From NCBI GenBank assembly GCA_031769625.1, contig JAUIMM010000534.1, positions 7,394,001 to 7,458,000 of the forward strand: a stretch of DNA of 64,000 bases, given 5' to 3'. The translations under genes and the position numbers were made by a program. This DNA is from Taudactylus pleione. Lineage: Eukaryota > Chordata > Amphibia > Anura > Myobatrachidae. Positions 44,928 through 55,822 of the stretch are shown piece after piece. Positions within the stretch are counted from its first letter, which is position 1. Each line of letters starts with the position of its first letter. The notes under the pieces are model-generated. The model did no database searches. It was given only the letters and a program-made list of their open reading frames with translations, and was not told where the DNA came from.

Positions 44928-45785
44928 TCAAGTCCAAACGAATAAAGTATAACAATTATGATTCCAGACGAACATAACTTCTGTAGGCATTGGACTTCCA
45001 TCTTCCGAGAGCCTGGATCTCCTGTGAAGACAGACCGAGGAGGCCGCAAAAGTGGCAGCACCTATTCTAAAAGAATGGGTGCCGTAATCCGAAGGGGAAA
45101 GCCCGAGGTGCCGTATGCAGCGATGGAAGACCGATCTAAATTGGAATTTAGTCAAAGGACTTCCGTCCTCGTGCATAAGCCAAGCCCCCGGTAGCATTGG
45201 CCTGCAAAGAGTATATTGGGAGGCCAAGTGAACCGGACAAATCCCGTCATCAGGACAGGATTTCAGGGACACCCATTGACCTCTACCCATCTGATCGGTC
45301 TTGGAACGCCGAACACGGCACAACAGCGTATCGCGCAGCAAAATGTGACAACGAAGCAGAGGGGGCTGACCGCGGCAAAAGCGAGGCGGAATAACAGAAC
45401 CTCGAATTGCGAAGAACAAATGCCCGTCAAAACTTTCACCTAGACGCGCTAACAAATCAGGACCAATAGGACGACGCTGGTCATCTGTGGCAGGCCTGAC
45501 GCGAGACCAACCCCTAAGGGCCCTTTGTATTAAAAAACCCTTAGTTATGTCCCTCCGCCCCGCTAGGCGCAAAAAGAATGAAATCCCAGCAAGCCTCTGG
45601 GCAACATAAGCCCGCGACCTGCCGGAATCGAACAAGAAACAAACAAAAGCAACCATATTAGTATCACGAGAGCTACCTGACGAACTCCGTCCTTGCAAAA
45701 ACTTCTCCCACTGTTGCCAAGATGTTTGGTAGGACCGACGTGCGAGATCTTCCATTTGATGATCTGCCAACAATGAAATGGACAA
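44928..45785 (-). pseudogene. Tyrosine recombinase of the YR retrotransposon
   Basis: The N-terminal helical SAM-like region (SWQQWEKFLQ, VAFVCFLFDSG) is followed by the catalytic domain with RRSKTDQ (catalytic Lys), THSFRIGAA (HxxR, codons at 45066-45077) and a GRW...Y box. The last box, with the nucleophile Tyr, is encoded at 44974-45006 but in a different frame from the preceding ORF, so a one-base frameshift removes it from the main product. Such recombinases insert circular DNA copies without target duplication. Confidence 0.85.
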
Positions 45786-46594
45786 AGCTCACCTTTTAAT
45801 GCCGCGTACGGGGCCAATTCACGGAACCTCCGCCAATCCTGTCTGGAGAGCGCATCTGCAATGGAATTATCAGTACCCGGCACATGACGAGCTGTGAACA
45901 ATATGTTAAACTGCAAAGCGCGCAGAACCAGCCAAGCAAGAAGCCGCAACACTGGTAGCGACGACGATCTTTGGTAATTGATCGCATGTACTACCCCCAG
46001 GTTATCGCACCAAAAACCTATGGAACGGTCGCGCAACCGCTGACACCATAGCTCTAATGCCACCACTATGGGAAACAGCTCCAGTAGGAGCAGGTTCTTG
46101 GTCAATCCTGCCTGCACCCATTCCGCCGGCCAAACTGAAAAACACCAATCTCCTCCCAAAAAAGATCCGAAACCTGATGATCCAGCAGCATCCGTGAATA
46201 GCTGCAGGCAAGCATTAGGCTGAGGATCCGCAGGCCAGACGCGCACTCCATTAAAATCGACCAAAAATGTCTCCCAAACCGCCAGGTCCAGCTTTAGTTC
46301 AGACGACAGCCGCAGAAAATGGTGCGGTTGACGTAGCCCTACCAAAGCCCTCTGTAGCTTCCGACAGAAAATCTTCCCCATCGGGATAACTCGACACGCG
46401 AAGTTAAACAGCCCGAGCAGGGATTGACCTTGACGAAGAGTTACCTTTCCTCCTGCCAGCGCTAGTATCCTGCAAACGACGAATCTTGTCCGGCGGCAGC
46501 CTGCAAAGACCCTCCAAGGTATCAATTTCAATACCCAAGAAAACCAGCTTAGTGGCTGGGCCCTCAGTTTTATCGTGCGCAATAGGTACTCCAA
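45563..46594 (-). CDS. RNase H of the YR retrotransposon
   Basis: A 343-codon frame. After RT thumb-like sequence (LGLFNFACRVIPMGKIF) comes LFTDAAGSSGFG (first Asp), LELFPIVVALELW (Glu), FWCDNLGVVHAIN (Asp) and VPGTDNSIADALSR (final Asp), the arrangement of DIRS-group RNase H. It overlaps the RT frame by a frameshift near 46470 and overlaps the recombinase start. Confidence 0.85.
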   Translation of the reverse strand: MEYLLRTIKLRAQPLSWFSWVLKLIPWRVFAGCRRTRFVVCRILALAGGKVTLRQGQSLLGLFNFACRVIPMGKIFCRKLQRALVGLRQPHHFLRLSSELKLDLAVWETFLVDFNGVRVWPADPQPNACLQLFTDAAGSSGFGSFLGGDWCFSVWPAEWVQAGLTKNLLLLELFPIVVALELWCQRLRDRSIGFWCDNLGVVHAINYQRSSSLPVLRLLAWLVLRALQFNILFTARHVPGTDNSIADALSRQDWRRFRELAPYAALKGELCPFHCWQIIKWKISHVGPTKHLGNSGRSFCKDGVRQVALVILIWLLLFVSCSIPAGRGLMLPRGLLGFHSFCA

Positions 46595-47015
46595 ATTCCG
46601 AGAAGAGTGCTTGCACTGAAAAAAGGAGACGATTGCAGCGACGCGAACCGGCTGGACCTACGCACAAGAAGTCATCCAAGTAATGGGCTATGCTCGTCTC
46701 CCCAGACCCCACCGCGACACACCAATGGAGAAAGGAACTAAAACGCTCGAAGAACGCGCAGGAAATCGAACAACCTATCGGAAGACATTTGTCCAGGTAA
46801 TAGCCATCCGTCAACCAAAACCCCATGAAGCGAAATGATTCAGGATGCAGGGGCAACAATCTGAAGGCGGACTCAATGTCCACTTTCGCCATGAAAGAAC
46901 CCGGACCCGCTGCGCGAACCAACGCTAATGCGGATTCGAATGACTGGTACTGTACGCGGCAGACCTCAACATCTATGGCGTCGTTAACCGACGTGCCTGA
47001 CGGATGTGACAGGTG
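46404..47015 (-). pseudogene. Reverse transcriptase of the YR retrotransposon
   Basis: Contains FMAKVDIESAFRLLPLHP, LPIGCSISCAFFERF and the catalytic YLDD (46671-46682), all typical of DIRS-group RT. The upstream RT start (GVVPKKAPGSYRLI) is in the same frame at the end of the Gag ORF, separated by one TAG at 47016-47018. A second break, a frameshift, follows near 46470. Confidence 0.85.
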
Positions 47016-48701
47016 CTAAATCAAACGGTAACTCCCGGGGGCCTTCTTGGGGACAACACCCACAGGGGAAAGGACCAGGTCGGGTATCGGAGGCTGCGGG
47101 AAAGGTCCAATCATGCGACCCAGCCCGACCTCCTTCATAACCCTATCCTTTAGCACGTGAGGTAAATCGCAGGCCGACCGTAAATTCCGAGGGGACCCGG
47201 AACTGACAGGCCGTATTATTGGAAGCGAAAATCCCTCTGCAAAACCCTTACTCAAAAAGGCGGCGTCGTCCCGCACAGGATACCAGTCTAACCATTTTGC
47301 CATGGCATCCAGACGAATGGGAGTTGACGCTTTACTTTGAAGTCCCGGCCCCTGACCGTTTGGCAGAGGGTGCCGCAGCGGAGGGCTGAGCTCCGCCTGG
47401 ACCACGGGAGCAGTCCTTACTGGGGTGTGCCGCGCCGCAGCGAAGGTCTGGTGTCGAAAGCGACACCTGTTACCAAGGGTACAATTCCCATTGTTGTATG
47501 CGTAACACTTCCGCTTGTTTTGCCCTCTATTGGCTGTCCTTGGTGCCGAGGGGGACGAGGGTTGAACTGGCCGCCCAGGGGACTGATCAGCAAGGACGCG
47601 TGTAGGCTGTGTCACCTCCATCCACACCTCAACATCTTTGCAACCCAATTCCATGACCATGACCCGATCTTGCTTTCGACGAAACTCTTCGTCGTATTGG
47701 CGCCACGCCGTACTGCGTGAGGCCTTGAATAGGCCATGTATCAGGTGTAAATATCTTATCACATTAAGGTACTCGGAAGGCCTGGTTTTTAGATAGCAAG
47801 TTGAGAACACGCAGAACCCAGATATCCAATTCGTGTAAGACTTAAAGGCCTCCAGACCAATACCCCCTTTTGCCTTTGCGGTCGCAGCAGCTTTCTTCGC
47901 CGTAGCTGTAAGGGTGAACATATCTACGTAGCGCCCTTTTTTGATCCGCTGCTTAACCCTGGTACGCATACCTCGAGTGACAGCTGTATTAGCGCAGTGT
48001 ACAACATCCTCCGGACCCGCTCCGCGATCTACACTGGTACTACTGCCGGAGGACCGTTCGCTAGAATGCCTATGGCGACGTGAGCGATGTCTACGAGACC
48101 TCCTTGCCCTTTTACGCCTAGCCTTCTGCGAACTATCGCTTGAAGAGGAGGAGGAAATGGAAGTAGACCCGCAGTCAGATGTACTGTCACACTCACCAGA
48201 CGCACTGGCAAGGGCATTGGTAACTCCAGCGCCTGCGTTAGCTCCGACTTCAGCCGTCGCACTTCTGGTCGGGGCTGCGACCACTGTTAACTCTTCCAGA
48301 CTGTCGTCTGTAAAAGAAGAGACTGAGGCGGCATCGTGCGCATCGTCTGTGTCCGTAGCCTGATTGGGCTGAGGAAGGGAGATGGGAGAGAAAGAAACGG
48401 AAGGAGCTGCGGGCATGGGAGCGAGGGAAAGACCGCAAATCCTGCCTAATTGCTGCACCAGCGGGCCAAGCTGCGTCTGCACGGCGGACGCCGCCGACGC
48501 AGAAGGGCCTCCAGTGTCAGCGTTTCCAGGCTGCTGGGTCAAAAGCGGTGTCAGTGCACCCACCACAGACACCAGCAGTCCGGCTATGGCACCAGCATCC
48601 AGCAAAGGAGTACTTCCTGGTGCTGCAGGCCCTGCAGGCATAGCAGACGCCGGAGCAGCTGCCACCCCCGCAGGCCTGGAGGAGCTGGCTACTGCAGACA
48701 T
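47016..48701 (-). CDS. Gag-like protein with CCCH finger, fused to RT start
   Basis: 561 codons. Residues 1-230 are Ala/Ser/Pro-rich, ending in a Ser/Arg-rich basic tract. The middle (about 260-370) is a helical capsid-like region (FKSYTNWISGFCVFSTCYL). Residues 405-425 form a CX7CX5CX3H finger (CYAYNNGNC, then CRFRH). The last 50 residues are the RT N-terminus. CCCH fingers of this kind occur in Gag of YR retrotransposons. Start at 48701 is the first Met; an overlapping upstream frame (49315-48689) may be untranslated. Confidence 0.7.
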   Translation of the reverse strand: MSAVASSSRPAGVAAAPASAMPAGPAAPGSTPLLDAGAIAGLLVSVVGALTPLLTQQPGNADTGGPSASAASAVQTQLGPLVQQLGRICGLSLAPMPAAPSVSFSPISLPQPNQATDTDDAHDAASVSSFTDDSLEELTVVAAPTRSATAEVGANAGAGVTNALASASGECDSTSDCGSTSISSSSSSDSSQKARRKRARRSRRHRSRRHRHSSERSSGSSTSVDRGAGPEDVVHCANTAVTRGMRTRVKQRIKKGRYVDMFTLTATAKKAAATAKAKGGIGLEAFKSYTNWISGFCVFSTCYLKTRPSEYLNVIRYLHLIHGLFKASRSTAWRQYDEEFRRKQDRVMVMELGCKDVEVWMEVTQPTRVLADQSPGRPVQPSSPSAPRTANRGQNKRKCYAYNNGNCTLGNRCRFRHQTFAAARHTPVRTAPVVQAELSPPLRHPLPNGQGPGLQSKASTPIRLDAMAKWLDWYPVRDDAAFLSKGFAEGFSLPIIRPVSSGSPRNLRSACDLPHVLKDRVMKEVGLGRMIGPFPQPPIPDLVLSPVGVVPKKAPGSYRLI

Positions 48702-49560
48702 GGGGGACCCATGTCTGCATCATTATAAACAGAGGGCAGCAGAAGAGGGGGAGGATTAACCTGCCTGTCACTATGCAGGCATTGGCTCCGCCCCCTTAGT
48801 CTCCGCCCCCCGCCTGTAGTAATATTGGCCTGCGTGCAAGCCGGCGCCATGACAGGCATCCGGCCTGCACGCTTATGCGGCCGTTTCCGCAGCCCTTCCC
48901 CCCGGACTTCAGCCGGCTCACTCTGAGCGGCCACTGGGGGAGAAGGGACGGGCGGTGTGACTGCCCGCTGCTGGCCGCGGGAACGGCCGGAGCGCGCACC
49001 CGTGACTCCCGCGGGCGCTGTAGCATGCCCGGCCGCCCCCGATCCCCGCCTGCCCTGGTCCCTAGTCACACTGGTACTGGCGACCAGCGGGGAACCAGGG
49101 GCAGGCGGAGGCAGCAACTGTGGCGTTTCGCGGCACCGCCGCGGCCGCGCGCTCGGGACCGCAGCGCTTGTAGGTAAGGGGGCCACTTCACCTGACCCTC
49201 CCGAACGCCGGGAGGGCAGGACCTGAGGGGGATAAAGCGCGCCGGGCCCAACACCATCTGACAGATGGGCGGGTACCGAGCGCGCGCGCTGGGGGCGGCT
49301 CATGGCGCTCATCAAGTTTAAGCAAGGAAGGAGGCACAGAAAGGGAAAGAAAAGTTAGATAAGAAAAAAGAGTGTAGATATAGGGAAAGTATGGAGAAGA
49401 GAGTAGGGAAAGATATAAAGTAGGGAAAGAGAAAGTAGGGATGAATAAAAAACGTTTAACCCAACAGACAGATCTGCTAGAAGGAACTGTACTTTCCTGG
49501 TCGCAGATCAATTCAAAAGAGGCAGATTTTTACCACAGTAAATTCTCTACCCCTCTCCCT
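48702..49560 (-). other. GC-rich 5' region of the YR retrotransposon
   Basis: CpG-dense 48780-49310, then A/G-rich on the plus strand to about 49450. An ORF from 49315 to 48689 overlaps gag but has low-complexity Arg/Ala/Pro composition and no recognised domain. The element's terminal repeat should lie here. Confidence 0.45.
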
Positions 49561-49851
49561 AACTCCACCCCTAACCTAACGTCCTATCGCATCTGCCTAT
49601 AACTGTAAACAAACATTTTTAACTTTATTAACCCCTCTATCCCTGACTAGAAGTTTATGTGCCGTCGGCTCTATTCCTAACCTCCGTTATATTTTGTGGT
49701 GTATTCCCAAAAAACACCCATTTGGGAGGACACCTGCAAATATTTAGTATCCCCGGAATGTATTATGGAGGGATCGCTGCTGTCCCTCCATTTCCGCCAG
49801 CACATAGGTTTCTATGGGGGATGCAATGCTATCAGATTTTCCAAGTTACTT

Positions 49852-50050
49852 GGGGGTCTACGTACTAAGCAGTGATAAGAAACAGAGTGAAAAGTGATAA
49901 GTAAGTGATAAGGTGCCAGCCAATCAGCTCCCAACTGCCATCTCACAGGCTGTGTTTGAAAAATGACAGTTGGGAGCTGATTTGCTGGCACTTATCACAG
50001 ACTTATCACTTTTCACTCTGTCTCCTAACACTGCTTAGTACATAGACCCC
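49852..50050. mobile_element. Palindromic fold-back MITE
   Basis: The arms GGGGTCTACGTACTAAGCAG and CTGCTTAGTACATAGACCCC pair, as do the inner AACTGTCATTTTTCA and TGGGAGCTGA stretches, giving a near-complete hairpin of about 200 bp. Confidence 0.7.
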
Positions 50051-50443
50051 TTAGTCTCCGCAGCTGACGCCATCTGAAGTTGGTGTAAGCCTGTTGTAGC
50101 CTGATGCACTTAGCAAAACTAGCCGGGAGAGGGTCCCATAGGAACCCTTTCCCGGCATGCACAGGATCACTGGCACAGGAGTGAAGAGACCGCTGACGAG
50201 ATCACTACACTCACAGCACATTACAGGGACTGTCTCCTTTCAGAGCCCCTGTCCCTGTGGGTGAAATTTGTTACATCCCGGCTAATATTGCACCCAGGTT
50301 GCATTGCAAATGACATCATTAATAAATGGTTCTCATAGTGATCAGATAAAGCTCCTGTTTATACTCCTACTTGTAATTAAGGCTATGGATGATAATCAGG
50401 TACTCTGGTGTCCAGTTACTGCAGCTATAGTATAGGATATGAT

Positions 50444-50794
50444 CAGGGGCGTATGTATAATGGGTGCAGGGTGTGCGGTACACACGGTGCACATGGGCTC
50501 ACACGTCACACCCTGCACCCATATGTTTTAATTACTCACCCCTCCGAAATCCCACGCCGGGCTGTCTCACCAGAGAAAACACCTGAAAAATGGCCACCGC
50601 GGCCATTTTTCCGATGTTCTGTGCATGCGCACTAGAGAAATAACACTAGTGTGACCTGCGCATGAGCTATAGACTCCGGGCACACTCTAGAGTTTACAAG
50701 TGCTGCGGCGCTGAGCGCGTCCGCTGCTGCAGAGAGAGGAGGGGGCCCGGTCAGAGGGTGCACACAGGCCCCCTCCTCTGTAGAAATGCCCCTG
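50444..50794. mobile_element. hAT MITE with exact 8-bp TSD
   Basis: Ends CAGGGGCGTATG and AGAAATGCCCCTG are flanked by GATATGAT (50436-50443 and 50795-50802). Same family as 24810-25137, opposite orientation. Confidence 0.85.
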
Positions 50795-50962
50795 GATATG
50801 ATATATATAATACACCGTCAGGTCTAAGGCAGAATCCAGCAGATGTTTGTATATGGGCGCATTTTCCGTATGCACTATTTTCCTAGCCACAGTGGGCAAA
50901 TAGGCTTTGGCTGGTAGTAGTAACCGAAGTATAGGGTAAGAGAATGGCATTTGGTTTTGCCG

Positions 50963-51067
50963 GTGATGCTGTGCGGCGTACAAGACATAGACGTGTTGGA
51001 GTGGCAGAGGAACACGGTCTATCAGCGCTACAGACGGAACAGCAAACAAGTCGTCTGGTTCTGGCAG
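50963..51067 (+). CDS. Ligase exon: HECT C-lobe start
   Basis: Reads [20 protein letters not shown], then [11 protein letters not shown], ending at 51067 before GTAAGT. Phase 0 at its start agrees with the preceding exon, so the acceptor must end at 50962. The dinucleotide there is CG, not AG. No in-frame alternative AG lies close by. Confidence 0.85.
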
Positions 51068-51531
51068 GTAAGTGACCCTACTGATAGGTCATATGTAATA
51101 ATAATATTATGTTTCTTGGCATATCAGATAACTGCATTTATTATATTACTGTGTGATATGTATGCCATGGCCTATAATACATGTGTCTCTTATTCCATGG
51201 ATCAGTCATCACTGTTTAGCACAGGCCCATTGTCCATCCCTTTTCCTTCTGTGACAGGTGATGCCTTGTTTTCATGTAACACTAATGTTTCTGTAAGCAT
51301 GCAGCCCATGTAATCTTACACGTGGTTATATGTAGATGGCTGTGTGTCTGTCCCAGCTATATACTGTATGAATATATAACAGTATTTATGCTGCATCACT
51401 GTGACACAGTGACATGTACTGCGGTAGACAGGTGGTATAGAAGTCTTCTAGATCCGCACATGTACAAATGCATCTGATTTCCCACTAGTGGGGCGATGAT
51501 GTATAACGATTACTCTTTCATCCTGATGTAG

Positions 51532-51630
<99 letters not shown>

Positions 51631-51700
51631 TAGTGTCTGATTGGCCGATTGTAACATGATGAAATGTCTTGTAGTTATAGGAAACCTGATGAACAATTAT

Positions 51701-53980
51701 TAGGGGTGAGCGGGTTCGGATTTCTGAAATCCGAACCCCCCCGATCCGAGGCCGATCCGAGTCAGGCTCGACTTTTCCCGCCTGACTCGGATCTGAAATC
51801 GAGGCAAAACGTCATCATCCCGCCTTCCGGGTCTTGCGGGTTTTGGATTCTATATAAGGTACCCGCGTCGGCGCCATTTTCTCACTCTGCTGTGGACAGT
51901 GAAGAGGGAGGGTGGGAGTTAGGGCTGGCTGGGCTGTGTAGTGTAGTGTTGTGCTGTGCTGTGCTGCGCTGTGCTGATGTTGTCCATAGGGGCTGTGTCT
52001 ACTCCTCCAAAGTCCAAAGGGGCTGGATGTGTTGTGCTGTGCTACTGTTGTCCATAGGGGCTGTGTCCACTCCTCCAAAGTCCATAGGGGCTGGCTGTGT
52101 TGTGCTGTGCTGCTGTTGTCCATAGGGCCTGTGTCCACTCCTCCAAAGTCCATAGGGGCTGGCTGGACTGTGTTGTGCAGTCAGTTGTCCATAGGGGCTG
52201 TGTCCACTCCAAAGTCCTGTGCAGTGTCCCAGTCCTAAAGGGGTGCTGTAGTGTTGTCCAGGGGGTGCTCTGTCCACCAAAGGTGCTCCCCCAAGTGCAA
52301 AAAAAAAATAATATTTTTCTGTGTTTGTGAATTGTGTGCGCAGTAGCCGCACGTGCATCAATAAAGTAGTGCCAAGCGTGCGCCTGTGTCATAAGTAAAG
52401 GGCCGGCTGGCTTGACCATTAAAGGGTGCTGTAACCCCCAAACTGCACTCCAAACAAAATAAAAAAATATTTTCTGTGTTTGTGAATTGTGTGCACTGTG
52501 GCTACACGTGCATCAACAAAGGAGCAGCGCCAAGCGTGCGCCTTTGTCCCATAAGTAAAGGGCCGGCTGGCTCGTCCGTTAAAGGGTGCTGTAACCCAGA
52601 AAGGGTTATTTTTTTTTCTGTCTTTGTGAATTGTGTGGGCTGTAGCCGCACCTGCATCCTCAAAGCAGCAGCGACAAGCGTGCATCTGTCTGTTAAAGGG
52701 TGGTGTAACCCTCAAAGTGCACTCCACAAAAATAAAAAATTATTTTTTTCTGTCTTTGTGAATTGTTTGGGCTGTAGCCGCACCTGCATCCTCAAAGCAG
52801 CAGCGACAAGCGTTCGTCTGTCTGTTAAAGGGTGGTGTAACCCTCAAAGTGCGCTCCACAAAATATAAAAAAAATTCTTCTTTTTTTTTCTATCTTTGTG
52901 AATTGTGTGGGCTGTAGCCGCACCTGCATCCTCAAAGCAGCAGCGACAAGCGTGCGTCTGTCTGTTAAAGGATTACATCGGTGACAGCATCCAAGTAGGC
53001 ATGTCAGACAGTCCGTACCTGTACTGGCAGGAAAAAGAGGCAATTTGGAGGCCCCTGTACAAACTGGCTCTATTTTACTTGAGTTGCCCCCCCTTCAGTG
53101 TGTACTCCGAAAGAGTGTTTAGTGCAGCCGGAAACCTTGTCAGCAAAAGGCTGGTAGGAGGTTGCTTCCACAAAATGTGGAGAAGATGAAGTTCATAAAA
53201 ATGAATTATCAACTCTTCCAAGGATACCAGCCTCCAGAATGTACAGAGGGACCTGTGGTGGTGGATTCCAGTGGGGACGAATTAAGACTCTGTGAGGATG
53301 ATGTACACAACACTGAAGAGGGTGAGGAATCGGTGGATGAGGAGGATGAGGACGACATCTTGCCTCCGTAGAGCCAGTTTGTGCAGGGACAGATTAATTG
53401 CCAGCTTGTTTTGTGGGTGCCCCAAACGAACCAATCATTTCAGCCACAGTTGTGTGGCAGACCATGGCGTTGAAATGATTGGTTTGTTAAAGTGTGCATG
53501 TCCTGTTTATACAACATAAGGGTGGGTGGGAGGGCCCAAGGACAATTCCATCTTGCACCTCTTTTTTTTCTTTGCATTATGTACTGTTTGGGGCCTAGTT
53601 TTTCAAACTGCCATCCTGTCTGCCACTGCAGTGTCACTCCTAGATGGGCCACGTGTTTGTGCCGCCCACTCGTGTCGCTTAGCATAGTCATCCAGCTACC
53701 TCGGTGCAACCTTTTGGACATAAAAACACTATTGTGAGGTGTGAGGTGTTCAGAATAGACTGGAAATGAGTGGAAATTAAGGTTATTGAGGTTAATAATA
53801 GCATAGGAGCAGAAAAACCCACAAATTCTGTGATTTTAGCTGTTTTTATGCTTTTTTTAAAAAAAAATACAGATCCAAAACACAAAACCCAGAACCCAAA
53901 ACACGGAAGGGTGGTTTTGGCAAAACCAATCCAGATCCAAAACACGAAGAAAGATCCAGATCCAAAACCAAAACACGAAA
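51701..53980 (+). mobile_element. Internally deleted relative of the 12656 hAT element
   Basis: Begins with the same TAGGGGTGAGCGGG terminus and TATA-type region. It has four to five diverged 160-bp-type repeats and then jumps at about 52972 into the 3' quarter of the transposase. The 3' tail with hairpin is about 97 percent like the first copy by eye. The right terminus is missing: at about 53975 it passes into a TA repeat and another element, so no TSD can be shown. Confidence 0.8.
52972..53371 (+). pseudogene. hAT transposase C-terminal remnant (hATC)
   Basis: Encodes YWQEKEAIWRPLYKLALF and SERVFSAAGNLVS, then a frameshift near 53155 moves the rest (NVEKMKFIKMNYQLF to the acidic end) into another frame. 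Corresponds to 18939-19335 of the full element. Confidence 0.85.
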
Positions 53981-54480
53981 ATGTGTATATATATATATGG
54001 GATGTGTACGGGTTGCCGGTGTGTTAGCCCGGAGCCCTCCCCAGCAATGGCCGCTGCACATGAGTAGTCAGCAGACCAGGCATGGGGAGGAGTCCTGAAA
54101 GCAGAGTGAAGATGTCGCTGATGCAGCTTCATTCCTATTGCTGGGTGTACACTGGCAGATAAAATGTCTGCCAGTGTATACAAGCAGACATCTTATCTGG
54201 CAGCCTGACCCCCAACAGATATTGCAGGATTACTCTGTCCTCCGCCCCTGGGGAGGAGACATTTCCCCGTTCCTTCCCGGTTAAGGAAAAGGGAAATGTC
54301 TGTCAGTGGGCTGCAGCTGGGCATACACTGCCGAATTTGGCCGACATTTAATTGACAGAATATCGCATCGGACAGGCAAGCAGGACCGTCCAGCATGCCC
54401 GACCAATTGATATTTTACGCTCGGTCACCCGCACACACAGTACAATTATCAGGGCGATCTGCTGATAGTGTATGCCCAGC
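53981..54480. repeat. MITE remnants, including a palindromic element
   Basis: 54318-54478 has inverted ends TGGGCATACACT and AGTGTATGCCCA. A related inverted pair is at 54143-54180 (TGTACACTGGCAGA/TCTGCCAGTGTATA). A TA run is at 53985-53998. Confidence 0.5.
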
Positions 54481-55466
54481 ACAACACATCACAGGGACTA
54501 GAGTTGAAGATAGAAACCTTTACCTACGTAAAGGTCATGAGATCTATGTAATGGCAAACTCTCTAGGAAACAAAAGTTCTGGTGATGGGTCGGAACTGGG
54601 ACCCAGGAGGATGGGTACAAAGTACCCAAATATCTTTAGGAGCATGGGAGTACAGGAGAGGTGTAACCAATGTCTCCAATATGCAGCAACAACACACAAC
54701 TCAACTCACACCTTCACAGCAGCTCACACTATAATCATGCTGTAAATGAGAGGGAGTTGCCATGCCCTCCCATGTAGTCATGCAAATCCACCATACCTGG
54801 GCCTGCCCATTGTCTTGGCAGCCCTGCTGGGACCACCCATTACCAAATGTCTAGTTTTGCCTATGTGTGTAATGGCCATAATGGTGTATGGCATAATGTG
54901 TAAGGGCCATTAAGGTGTGTGGCATAATGTGTAAGGGACACTACTGTGTGCTGTAATGTGACTAAGGGGCATTACTGTGTGGCATAATTTGAATTGGAGG
55001 TACTATTGTGTGGTACACCCTTTGCCAGCGAGACTAGACCCTGTTTTTTTCAAAGCGAGCCTACGGCGCGCTCTTCCCCGCCTTGGGGTGTGGAGGGGGC
55101 ACCAATGCTCTTTATGTAAACAGAGTACCACAATGTGTAGTTATGGCTCTGCTTTGATGTGTACAGATGTGTGGTTTAGCACCCCTGACCTAAAAATTCC
55201 TACAGTGAACGCTATCTAATCCTCTACAACTGCTAAGATAGGGCTTGGTCAATTGGAAAAATGCCTTCCCTTTTCTTTGTGTGTGACCTACACCAATGAA
55301 GTACCACATATAGCTAACAGAACCAGCCAAATACCAAATGTCTGACCATGACACATGTTTGAATCCCTTGCAGGAAGAGCTCTGTTGTGTGTATTTTAAT
55401 AGAGAGAATGATGTACACTTGTATGTTGTTCTAATATGAATTATATATGTAAGAGCATAGTCTCAT
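54481..55466. other. Intergenic DNA
   Basis: A few diverged 30-bp minisatellite units (GTGTGTGGCATAATGTGTAA) at 54870-55015, similar to those at 57400. No gene recognised. Confidence 0.4.
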
Positions 55467-55822
55467 GGTGCGTACTCACTGGGCGATTAAAGTGGACAAC
55501 TGAACGATAACGATATCGTTATCGTTCAGTCGTCCACTTTATCGTCCATTTTTAACACAAAAAAGATGAACGATGACGACGACGCGCGTTCCCGCGGGTC
55601 GTTCGTCATCATCGTTCATCGCGCTGACATGCAGGCCAACCTGACAACCTCGTCAGGTTGCTGCATGTCAGGGAATGGGTGAGAGAGCCCGGCGCTGAAC
55701 GATATCGCTAATGATATCGTTCAGCGGCTGTGCTCAATGTCATGAACGACATTGAGCACAGCCTGCCGGGGACACACTAGACGATATCGCTCAGGGAGCA
55801 TATCGTCTAGTGTGTATGCACC
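55467..55822. mobile_element. Palindrome-rich MITE
   Basis: The ends GGTGCGTACTCACTGG and CTAGTGTGTATGCACC are inverted. The interior carries several CGATATCG palindromes. No TSD confirmed. Confidence 0.55.

Larger units (their letters stand above)
43650..49560 (-). mobile_element. Tyrosine-recombinase retrotransposon (DIRS/Ngaro type), limits approximate
   Basis: Minus-strand order: Gag with CCCH finger and start of RT (48701-47016), RT (to 46404), RNase H (46594-45563), tyrosine recombinase (45785-44928) and an SGNH hydrolase-like ORF (about 44690-44109). There is no DDE integrase or protease and no LTR, as expected for YR retrotransposons. An SGNH/hydrolase ORF has been described in Ngaro-type elements, which favours that group over DIRS1. 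The split direct repeats expected at the ends were not located. Several frame breaks. Confidence 0.85.

Noticed and set aside
48029..48438. Ser/Arg-rich ORFs on both strands of the YR element gag
   Set aside because: Shadow frames of the Ala/Ser/Arg-rich gag ORF.
49188..49511. Phe/Leu/Ser-rich minus-strand ORF
   Set aside because: Low-complexity frame of an A/G-rich segment at the retrotransposon edge; no homology recognised.
54440..54447. ACAATTAT as the right-hand TSD of the hAT copy at 51701
   Set aside because: The octamer matches the left flank, but no hAT terminus (CACCCCTA) precedes it, and it lies inside another MITE.
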